A DNA stretch of 64,000 nt from positions 999,501 through 1,063,500 of the forward strand of contig NZ_CP140153.1 in NCBI RefSeq assembly GCF_034479635.1. The letters are read 5' to 3'. Position numbers and translations under genes: made by a program. Within the stretch, counting starts at the first letter, position 1. Each line of letters begins with the position of its first letter. Below, piece by piece: positions 57,356 to 64,000 of the stretch. The stretch comes from Guyparkeria halophila. GTDB lineage: Bacteria; Pseudomonadota; Gammaproteobacteria; Halothiobacillales; Halothiobacillaceae. Under the pieces are notes generated by a model. The model saw only the letters and a list, made by a program, of their open reading frames with translations. It did not search any database and was not told where the DNA came from.

Positions 57356-57623
57356 GGGAAACTCTGCACGAGTCGATAGCGTCTCTGCGGAACCGCCAAG
57401 GGTCCAGATGCAAGGCGCCGTTCACCGTGAAGGACCGTCGCCCTTTACAAGGACGGCAATGCCGCAGATGGGCCCTTGGCGGCCCGCCCGAATCGGGCTT
57501 GCGGGTTTGCCCGCACTCGGCGTTGCCGTCCCTTGACGGGCAATGAGCCCGCCTTCGGTCCGGCGCCTTGGTTGCGGACAAACCCGCAAGCCAGAGATGC
57601 TATCGAATCGTGCAGAGTTTCCC
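57356..57623. repeat. Full-length dispersed palindromic element B (268 bp)
   Basis: The ends 57356-57387 and 57592-57623 are 32-base inverted repeats with two mismatches. Internal hairpins are a 10-bp stem (57393-57402 with 57473-57482) and a perfect 13-bp stem GCTTGCGGGTTTG/CAAACCCGCAAGC (57497-57509 with 57579-57591). The interior is clearly related to element C at 61613. It lies between the rhodanese and ferredoxin genes. Confidence 0.9.
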
Positions 57624-57726
57624 TGGGGGCCGATTCGATCCGAGCGCCCCGACGCCGCCGGTTAAAAGTCAGTCACTCCCCGTCATGGCGAACCCAGAGC
57701 GCCGAACGGGCGCATCGGTAAGGCGA

Positions 57727-58047
57727 TCACTCCAGATAGGAGCGCTTGCCGGGTACGCCGTCCCACTGCTCGGCGTCGGCCGGCGGGTCTTTCATCTCCG
57801 AGATCGTGGGCCATTGTTCGGCCAGCCGGCTGTTGAGTTCGATGAAATCGGCCTGGTCCTCGGGGACGTCGTGTTCGTCGAAGATTGCCCCGGCCGGGCA
57901 TTCGGCGACGCAGACGTCGCAATCGATACAGACCTCCGGGTCGATCACCAGCATCTCGGGCCCCTCGCAAAAGGCATCGACGGGGCACACGGAGACACAG
58001 TCCGTGTATTTGCACTTGATGCAGTTCTCGGTCACGACGTACGTCAT
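57727..58047 (-). CDS. fdxA: 7Fe-8S ferredoxin (FdI type)
   Basis: A 106-residue electron carrier. The N-terminal cluster region [18 protein letters not shown] and the second [17 protein letters not shown] supply ligands for a [3Fe-4S] and a [4Fe-4S] cluster. The acidic C-terminal tail ([20 protein letters not shown]) closely follows Azotobacter FdI. The ATG at 58047 has GGAGGAG in front; an in-frame extension is not supported. Confidence 0.96.
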   Translation of the reverse strand: MTYVVTENCIKCKYTDCVSVCPVDAFCEGPEMLVIDPEVCIDCDVCVAECPAGAIFDEHDVPEDQADFIELNSRLAEQWPTISEMKDPPADAEQWDGVPGKRSYLE

Positions 58048-58419
58048 TCGTTTCTCCTCCAGCGCTTCAATCCAAGGGCAATGGCTGGTGGTGCCCCATG
58101 CGGGTCCCACATCCCCGAGCCGCGCGACCCGGTCCGGGGCAGAAAGCCCGAGTCTATCACTTGGTATTTCCCGATCGACCCGACGCCCGCCGAGGTGTTG
58201 GCCATTTCGTGGCGCCCTTCTCTAAGGCTGGCGGCTGGCCCGGTTCCGTCGCTTGCCGAAGGGGCGCCGCGGCGATTGGCTGTTCGCGGTGGTGTCGAAC
58301 TTGCTTAATGAGGGGAGCAAGGCGGCTTCGTCGCCCGGTCGAGCGAATGCTATTACCGCGAGCGCACACAAGGTTTTACCTATTGAAAACGGGGTGGCAA
58401 CCAGCTTTGGCGTGTGGAT

Positions 58420-59352
58420 TCATCCGTTTTCAGGCGACGGTCCTCGCTTGAGTGGCGCGAGGGCCGCGATGTGCTCCGGCGACAGGCCGCAACAGCCACC
58501 CAGGATCTGCGCGCCGTCTTCAACCCATTCTTCGGCGTACCGGCGCAGCTCATGGGGTTCGATCACGTCCTCAAATTGCCAGTGAGGGGATTTGAAGTAC
58601 CCGGAATCGGGGTAGGCCATGAGTGGGCCGGCAAAGGATGGGCGCAGAATGGTCAGGGCATCGGAGACCACGTTGGCGGGCGTGTGCATGATGCCGGCCG
58701 CGTCGACTGGCCAATCGTCCAGGATCGAGACGATTTCGGCGAACGGGACATCCGCGCCGGGCCCGAACCCGAGCACCTCGCCTTTATCGCCGCGCCGGGC
58801 CGAGAACCCGGCCCAGACCGGCAGGCCGCTCTCCGCGGCCGCGGCAAAGACCAGCGGCATACGTTCCGGGTCGTACAGCATTTCCAGCAGGAGCAGGTCG
58901 CAGCCCTCATCGCGGAGCAGTCGAGCCTGTTCGCGCAGGGCGCGGGCCATCTTTTCGAGGCCGATGGCCGCGCCGCTGTTGGGCCGGGCCGAGCCTGTAG
59001 CGATCGGACCACGGTGGGACAACGAGCCGTCGACGAGTACGTCCGGGCGATTGGACTTGTCCCGGGCCCGCTGGGCGGCGTGAACCGCGGAGCGGTTGAT
59101 CGTTTCGAACTGGTCGCCCAGGCCGTCCATCTCGAGTAGGGCGCGCGAGGTGGCGTAGGTGTTCGCCGTGATGATGTCGGCCCCGGCATCGATGTAGTCC
59201 CGGTGGATCTGTTCCAGGACATCGGCATGGTCCAGGGCGGCCGGGCCACTCCACGCGCCTGAACTCATCGGCACGCCGCGTTTTTCAAGCTCGGTGCCGG
59301 TCGCGCCGTCGAGCAGCCTTACCTCGCCTTTTCGCAACGCTGTGTACGTCAT
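58420..59352 (-). CDS. Homocysteine S-methyltransferase family protein
   Basis: A 310-residue TIM-barrel protein related to MmuM and the N-terminal domain of MetH, which transfer methyl groups to homocysteine through a zinc-bound thiolate. LLDGATGTELEKRG, ITANTYATSR and the C-terminal GGCCGLSPEHIAAL motif with two zinc-ligand cysteines are present. The third ligand position, usually Cys in GxNC, reads GIMHTP, so a histidine may replace it. This could mark a different substrate or a distinct subfamily. The start is either 59352 or 59382; neither has a strong ribosome-binding site. Confidence 0.88.
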   Translation of the reverse strand: MTYTALRKGEVRLLDGATGTELEKRGVPMSSGAWSGPAALDHADVLEQIHRDYIDAGADIITANTYATSRALLEMDGLGDQFETINRSAVHAAQRARDKSNRPDVLVDGSLSHRGPIATGSARPNSGAAIGLEKMARALREQARLLRDEGCDLLLLEMLYDPERMPLVFAAAAESGLPVWAGFSARRGDKGEVLGFGPGADVPFAEIVSILDDWPVDAAGIMHTPANVVSDALTILRPSFAGPLMAYPDSGYFKSPHWQFEDVIEPHELRRYAEEWVEDGAQILGGCCGLSPEHIAALAPLKRGPSPENG

Positions 59353-59382
59353 TGTCGTGCCATCCCGAGTCGATGCGTTCAT

Positions 59383-59852
59383 CTTGGCAATTGTGGCAGA
59401 CACGGTCGCTTTTCATGTGGCTCGCCCGGGGCCAGTCTCTCGCACTGGGCCAGCCTGAAGGGCTGACGTGGTTTGTGGAGCTTGGTCGCCCAGGGCGGTG
59501 GCCACTTGCCACCGATCCACACGAGGTGTGCCTCCCTCGGGGCGACGCAACTCGAGCATTGTCAGTGGCCACATCAGTCATGGCGGTCGGGCAAACGGAT
59601 CTGTTGCCCATGAAGTGGAGGATGCACCATCGACTCCCCCGTTTCGGCGGGGTGCCGGACTGCTCTCAACCAGATGCCCACGTGAAATCGGCCCACGCCA
59701 GCCCGACCTAGGCATGTCCATCAGCCACGATGGCGGGTAGCATAAGAGGGATCTATTGCGCGCGCCAGGGCATGTCCAGGTCACGATCAGGCCGATGACC
59801 GCCGGTGGTTCGCACTCGCTCTGGGTGTTCTTGCAGACAACGAGGTGTTTCG
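59383..59852. other. Gene-free region upstream of the cytochrome-like gene
   Basis: About 470 bases between divergent genes. Open frames here have no ribosome-binding sites and poor composition. It should contain the promoters of the methyltransferase-family gene and the cytochrome-like gene, but I could not define boxes. Confidence 0.4.
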
Positions 59853-61544
59853 ATGAGCCTTTCTCGCCCGATTTCCGTGATCCTTCTTGCCAGTCTGGCC
59901 AGCTTGGCCGGCTTGTCGCTTGCGGCCCATGCCGACGACGATGTGAAAGGCCTGTCGCTTAAAGGCGTCGAAAACCACGAGGCCTTGATCCCGCCCCAGT
60001 GCTACACGCGCACCGACGGGCGCTTCAACCCCTGCTTTACCTGCCACCAGAGCTACCAGGACACGAACCGTCCGAACTTCATGCAGGACGCCAGGCTCCA
60101 GGCCGAATACGACTTCTCGGATTTCGCCATGACCAACCGCTGGTCGAACCTGTTCACGGATCGCTCCGATGAGGTCGCCGCGATCAGCGACGAGGAGATC
60201 CGCGACTACATCGCCGAAGACAACTACTCCGCGTTGGCCGGCCGGCTTAAGTCCATGGGCTGGGAAGGGTTTGTCCCCGACCTCGACGACTTGCAGCTCG
60301 CCGACGGGGCATTCGACGAGCACGGTTTCGCGCGCGACGGCAGTGGCTGGGTCGCGTTCAACTACAAACCGTTGCCCAGCACCTTCTGGCCGACCAACGG
60401 CTCGACCGATGACGTCATGCTGCGCCTGCCGGAGGCATTCCGTCAGGCTGAAGACTGCCGGGGCGAGGGCGGCTACTCCGTCGATGCCTACCGCGCCAAC
60501 CTCGCCATCCTGGAGGCGGCGATCAAGGACCTCCCCGAGATCGAGAGCCTGCCGGTGGACGAGAACGCCATCTGCACCGACCTCAACGGTGACGGCGAGC
60601 GCAGCGTGGTGACGAGCCTCCTGCGTCCCGATCATTACGTCGGCGATGCCAGCGACGTGCCGGTGGCGACCATGCTCTATCCCGAGGGCATCCAGTTCCT
60701 GCACACGGTGCGTTATGTGGGCGTCACCGATGACGGCGAGATCACGCACACCCCACGCATGAAGGAAGTGCGGTACATGAAAAAGCTTGCCTTCCATGAT
60801 CGCGAGGAGCTGCGCGAGATCTACGGGGGAGGGGACGAGCACGATGACCACGGCGACGAAGGGCGCGACGGCGAGGATCATGACGAGGAGCATGGCCACG
60901 AGCACGAGGGTGATGTGATCGCGGGCTTTGCCGATACCGGTCACGGACTGAAAAACGAGTTCGGCTGGCTGGTGCTCGGCTTCATCGAGGACAAGCAGGG
61001 CGAGCTGCGGCCGCAGACCAAGGAGGAGCAGCTCTTCTGCATGGGCTGCCACAGCACCATCGGTGCCACCCTCGACCAGACCTTCGCCTTCCCGCGCAAA
61101 GTCACCGGCACCGAGGGCTGGGGCTACCTTGATCTCAAGGGCATGGCGGACGCGCCCAACGTCGGCGAGATCGACGGCGAGATCCTGACCTACTTCGAGC
61201 GCGTCGGTGGTGGCAGCGAATTCCGCAACAACCCGGAAATGCAGGCCCGCTGGTTCACCGACGAGGGCGAGGTCGACCGCGAGAAGGTCGAGGCCGCCGA
61301 CGTCCACACCCTGATCACCCCGTCACCCGAGCGCGCGCTGCGCCTGAACAAGGCCTACCGGGTGATCGTCGACGAGCAGAGCTTCATCCACGGACGCGAT
61401 GCGACGGTGACACCGCCGGAAAACGTCTACGAGGAAGTGGACCCCAGCCTGTCACCGCTGGACGAGGAGTACCGCTACGACTGGGACATCCGGCTCGACT
61501 GGTCGCGAGGGCAGGGTGGCGCCGGCGTGGCGTCGGGGACGTAG
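59853..61544 (+). CDS. Periplasmic di-heme c-type cytochrome-like protein with His/Asp-rich segment
   Basis: A 563-residue exported protein with a signal peptide (MSLSRPISVILLASLASLAG, cleavage near AHA). Two heme-binding CxxCH motifs are present, CFTCH at 61-65 and CMGCH at 396-400, far apart. Between them residues about 326-355 are a His/Asp/Glu-rich stretch (EDHDEEHGHEHEG) that could bind metal ions, and GDGERSVV near 247 resembles a calcium loop. I do not recognise the exact family. The spacing would suit a large redox enzyme of periplasmic electron transport. The ATG has CGAGGTG upstream. Confidence 0.82.
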   Translation: MSLSRPISVILLASLASLAGLSLAAHADDDVKGLSLKGVENHEALIPPQCYTRTDGRFNPCFTCHQSYQDTNRPNFMQDARLQAEYDFSDFAMTNRWSNLFTDRSDEVAAISDEEIRDYIAEDNYSALAGRLKSMGWEGFVPDLDDLQLADGAFDEHGFARDGSGWVAFNYKPLPSTFWPTNGSTDDVMLRLPEAFRQAEDCRGEGGYSVDAYRANLAILEAAIKDLPEIESLPVDENAICTDLNGDGERSVVTSLLRPDHYVGDASDVPVATMLYPEGIQFLHTVRYVGVTDDGEITHTPRMKEVRYMKKLAFHDREELREIYGGGDEHDDHGDEGRDGEDHDEEHGHEHEGDVIAGFADTGHGLKNEFGWLVLGFIEDKQGELRPQTKEEQLFCMGCHSTIGATLDQTFAFPRKVTGTEGWGYLDLKGMADAPNVGEIDGEILTYFERVGGGSEFRNNPEMQARWFTDEGEVDREKVEAADVHTLITPSPERALRLNKAYRVIVDEQSFIHGRDATVTPPENVYEEVDPSLSPLDEEYRYDWDIRLDWSRGQGGAGVASGT

Positions 61545-61612
61545 GTCGCGATTGCCACCCGGGCAGGAATGTCAGCCGGCGAACGACCTGCCGGGCTGGA
61601 TGACCTTGCCTA

Positions 61613-61881
61613 GGGAACCTCTGCACGATTCGATAGTGCCTCTGCGGGACCGCCAAGGGCCCAGTTGCAAGGCGCAGTCCGCCGTGAATGGCGGGGCTCC
61701 TTCACAAGGACTGCAACGCCGCAAACGGGTCCTTGTCGGCCCGCCCGGACGGGGCTGGCGGGTTTGCCCGCACTCGGCGTTGCCGTCCCTCGCCGGGCAA
61801 TGAAGCCCACCTTCGGCACGGCGCCTTGATTGCGAACAAACCCGCCAGCCAGAGGCGCCATCGAATCGTGCAGAGGTTCCC
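61613..61881. repeat. Full-length dispersed palindromic element C (269 bp)
   Basis: The ends 61613-61644 and 61850-61881 are 32-base inverted repeats with two mismatches. The inner hairpin GCTGGCGGGTTTG/CAAACCCGCCAGC (61754-61766 with 61837-61849) is a perfect 13-bp stem that differs from the one in element B by a paired change on both arms. It lies between convergent genes. Confidence 0.9.
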
Positions 61882-61893
61882 TAGCTCATGATT

Positions 61894-62823
61894 TCAACGG
61901 GTTGGCGTCGATGGACGCCCTGTTGCTGCCCTCCGATCCGTGCTTTCCCGGCAGGCAACCGCCTGCTCGAGAAAGTCGTGCAGGGTCGAGAAGTGGGTTT
62001 CGAGGTGTTCACTGAGGTCGTGTTGTCCGGGTAGCAGGCGCAGTGTCGTTGGCGTGGTGCCGCGATGGGCATGGAGACGCTCGGCATCGGCTGCCGGGAT
62101 GACCGGGTCGTCCCGCCCGTGCACGAGCAGCACCGGACACCGGATGCGAGGGAGGGTGTGGATCGGCGCGATGGCGTCGAAGCGATGGCCGATGACCCGC
62201 TCGACGTAGCGCAGCACGTACCAGCCGACGGGAAAGAAGGGCAGTTTCTTCCACTTGAGCCACCGGCGCATCATGTCCGCCGGATGGGCGAAAGTGGAGA
62301 GGCTCACCACCGCGGCGATGTCGTCGCGTCGGGAAGCGGCCAGAAGCGCGGCGGCCCCGCCGACCGAGTGGCCCAGCAGTCCCACCGGTTGGTCGGCGTG
62401 TCCCGGCTGGGCGCGGATCCAGTCCACCGCCGCCTCGATGTCCTCGGCAAACCGTGGCATGGAAGAAAAGTCATCGCCGTCGCTTTCGCCGTGATTGCGC
62501 ATGTCGAAGAGCAGGACATTCCAGCCTTCGGCTTGCAGTGGACGTGCCAGCGGCAACATCACTTCCCGGTTCGTGCCCCAGCCGTGCGCGATCACGATCG
62601 AGCCGCCAGCGGCGTGACCCGGCAGCCACCAGCCTGTCAGCTGGCGGCTTTTGCGGGTCGAAATACGCACGGTCTTCCCGGTCAGACCGTGGTCACCGAG
62701 CGACCCCCGCAACGGCTCCCGAGGCGCGGCGAGGCTTCGGTGCAGATATCGGTTTAACCCGGCCAGCAGGCCCACCATGAGCAAGGAGGCAATCAATGCC
62801 GCCGTGGCGATGGTCGTGATCAA
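61894..62823 (-). CDS. Alpha/beta hydrolase with N-terminal membrane anchor
   Basis: The hydrolase core shows HGWGTNREVMLPLA (oxyanion), the nucleophile elbow GHSVGG in VGLLGHSVGGAAALLA, LVHGRDDPVIP with the catalytic Asp, and the catalytic His in PGQHDLSEH. A hydrophobic helix at the N-terminus (ITTIATAALIASLLMVGLLA) should anchor it in the membrane. The start is uncertain: no in-frame ATG lies before the helix. I chose the TTG at 62823; the open frame reaches 63045, but that part has poor composition. Confidence 0.8.
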   Translation of the reverse strand: MITTIATAALIASLLMVGLLAGLNRYLHRSLAAPREPLRGSLGDHGLTGKTVRISTRKSRQLTGWWLPGHAAGGSIVIAHGWGTNREVMLPLARPLQAEGWNVLLFDMRNHGESDGDDFSSMPRFAEDIEAAVDWIRAQPGHADQPVGLLGHSVGGAAALLAASRRDDIAAVVSLSTFAHPADMMRRWLKWKKLPFFPVGWYVLRYVERVIGHRFDAIAPIHTLPRIRCPVLLVHGRDDPVIPAADAERLHAHRGTTPTTLRLLPGQHDLSEHLETHFSTLHDFLEQAVACRESTDRRAATGRPSTPTR

Positions 62824-63215
62824 GCCCAGGGTTTCGGTCCTCGAGAGGGTCCTGAGACCGCCGGGGGTCCATCGGGGTGGACTCGGTCCGGGGGCATCGG
62901 CCCGGTGGTGGGAATTAAGGGGCTCGAGTCTAGTGCATGAGGGAGACTCACTCCGCCCTTGCAACCACCCGTTCGCCGCGCAGGAAGGTCGCCGGCGGGT
63001 GACGCAGGCGCCGCCCATGGCTGCCGTGTCAACACATCGGGTCACAGGTCGGGCGCTGTCGAATCGGGCAGAGTTTCCCTAGATCGCGACCGGTCCCCAT
63101 TGCCGGGAATCCAGCGGCCCGCCGAGCAGCAACTTGTCCAGATTTCATGTCGCGAAGCCGCGGGTCGAGGCCATGGACAAGCCTGCCAGGGGCAGGCGTG
63201 TGGCCGGGTGGATGA
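62824..63215. other. Interval between the hydrolase and lipoprotein genes
   Basis: About 390 bases with no gene I can support. It contains one orphan end of the dispersed palindromic element at 63053-63079. Confidence 0.5.
63053..63079. repeat. Orphan right end of the dispersed palindromic element
   Basis: GCGCTGTCGAATCGGGCAGA and the following GTTTCCC match the right terminal repeat of element B with a few differences. The left partner is not visible nearby, so this is a decayed or partial copy. Confidence 0.6.
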
Positions 63216-63536
63216 TCATTCCCTCCGGTTCGGTGCGAGGACATCCGGCACGCAGCGGTCGGCATGCATCACGAACCGATCGTCGGCCGTGCGGTACCAG
63301 ATGCCCGTATCCACGAATGTGCCCTCGCGCAGGGGTTTCTTGGTGTACAGGGTGCAGTCGTGGTCGTTGACGCCCACGGGGACGAACAGGATCGGTGCGT
63401 CCGCAGCGAGCACGCCGTTGAGATGGCCATAGGGCCGGTCGGTGGCGGGGGCGCCGTAGACGGTGCAGGCCGCCAGGGTGAGTGGTGCGGCCAGCATGGC
63501 CAGCATGGCCAGGAGGCGGGATGGCGTGATGCGCAT
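63216..63536 (-). CDS. Small lipoprotein (106 aa)
   Basis: The N-terminus MRITPSRLLAMLAMLAAP is a lipoprotein signal peptide ending in the lipobox LAAC at about residues 21-24, so the mature protein should be lipidated by Lgt and begin at Cys24. The mature part is about 80 residues with two further cysteines (DHDCTLYTKK and ADRCVPD), which could form a disulfide in the periplasm. I do not recognise the family. A longer overlapping frame on the same strand has poor composition. Confidence 0.8.
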   Translation of the reverse strand: MRITPSRLLAMLAMLAAPLTLAACTVYGAPATDRPYGHLNGVLAADAPILFVPVGVNDHDCTLYTKKPLREGTFVDTGIWYRTADDRFVMHADRCVPDVLAPNRRE

Positions 63537-63774
63537 GACGAATCTCCGTTTCCCATTGGCCCGGTAGGCCGCTGTGTCGGCTTGCGGGCCGAGTCGCCCA
63601 GCGGTGACGGGCGACTGGCACGTGGTGTCGGCTTCTCCCCCTGAGTTCTAGTTCATCGCGTCGCGTGATGTCACGTCCGGCGTCGGGAATGCCCGGGGAG
63701 GCATGACCTGCTCGTCGTCCCGCAGTGGCGGTCGTTGTCCTGCTATACGGGGGCGTTATTCGGAGCGCTGGCGG

Positions 63775-64000
63775 TTAGGGGCGTGCGACGTGCACGCGAT
63801 TGCGTCCGGCATCCTTGGCCTCGTAGAGGGCCTGGTCGGCACGGGCCTCCAGCGTCTTGGTGGTCAAGCCGTCGCGCATCTCGGCGACGCCGATGCTCAC
63901 GGTGACCTCGCCCACGTCGGGGAAGGGCGAGTCGCCGATGGTCGCGCGGATGCGGTCGGCCAGCTTCATCGCGCCGTTGATCGGCGTGTGGGTGGCGATG
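63775..64000 (-). CDS. GGDEF-domain protein, C-terminal part, cut by window edge
   Basis: The visible 75 residues are the end of a diguanylate cyclase domain: INGAMKLADRIRATIG, then VTVSIGVAEMRDG and ADQALYEAKDAGRNRV, the conserved C-terminal segment of GGDEF domains. The frame is open to the right edge, so the catalytic GGDEF motif is not in view and activity cannot be judged. Cyclic-di-GMP from such enzymes would be the signal read by the LapD-like protein in this window. Confidence 0.9.
   Translation of the reverse strand, partial: IATHTPINGAMKLADRIRATIGDSPFPDVGEVTVSIGVAEMRDGLTTKTLEARADQALYEAKDAGRNRVHVARP

Noticed and set aside
59787-61307. 506-residue minus-strand frame antisense to the di-heme protein
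   Set aside because: The opposite strand has a signal peptide, CxxCH motifs and a ribosome-binding site; the antisense frame has none.
63145-63621. 158-residue frame overlapping the lipoprotein gene on the same strand
   Set aside because: The overlapping frame at 63216-63536 has a clear lipoprotein signal; the longer one is Arg/Pro-rich with no features.

Overview
The window is high-GC bacterial chromosome, most likely from a gammaproteobacterium. Support for that comes from a thrS/infC/rpmI/rplT/pheS/pheT/ihfA/merR block, an lgt-thyA-folA cluster, a CbbR-like regulator at the left edge, a 7Fe-8S ferredoxin of the FdI type and a complete Lap adhesin system. A halophilic or autotrophic sulfur oxidiser (Halothiobacillus/Guyparkeria-like) would fit, but that is inference from gene content and acidic proteins and has not been tested by any search.

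Layout. 1-6.5 kb holds the end of a LysR (CbbR-like) gene, a small membrane protein, folA, thyA and lgt on the minus strand, then a DUF255 thioredoxin-fold protein and an OlsB-like acyltransferase on the plus strand. 6.5-16.2 kb is the translation block on the minus strand (thrS, infC, rpmI, rplT, pheS, pheT, ihfA, merR). It is unusual in that a histone-deacetylase-family gene sits on the opposite strand between infC and rpmI, with a terminator on the infC side.

17-34 kb is a biofilm adhesion module. An outer-membrane TolC-type protein, an ABC exporter and a membrane fusion protein (LapE/B/C-like) are followed by a LuxR-type protein with a degenerate receiver and a small protein. They face the minus-strand genes for LapD-like (degenerate GGDEF/EAL receptor), LapG-like (periplasmic protease) and a large LapA-like RTX adhesin. 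Upstream of the adhesin is a 7TM hybrid sensor kinase. The adhesin is split by an apparent one-base frameshift just after its retention module and LapG cleavage motif.

34.5-38 kb holds a DUF3429 protein, tRNA-Val(GAC), a truncated gene fragment, and a Y1 (RAYT-like) transposase unit flanked by inverted 11-bp repeats. 37.4-51.2 kb is a second type I secretion locus: a two-TM membrane protein overlapping a 3177-residue RTX protein with an N-terminal lipase-like domain, followed by its ABC transporter and HlyD protein. The RTX gene contains three near-identical 480-bp tandem repeats and a stretch of lower GC. 51.4-57.3 kb holds an unknown membrane-anchored protein, an EamA transporter, an unknown gene (the intact copy of the fragment at 35.4 kb), selO with a detached 3' fragment, and a rhodanese. 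57.7-64 kb has fdxA, a homocysteine S-methyltransferase-family gene, a di-heme cytochrome-like protein, an alpha/beta hydrolase, a lipoprotein and the end of a GGDEF gene.

A family of structured intergenic repeats is dispersed through the window. Three full copies (267-269 bp) have 32-bp terminal inverted repeats and two internal hairpins, and their stems carry compensatory changes. Shorter or collapsed copies occur at five other places. These repeats and the frameshifted Lap adhesin are the most interesting observations here.
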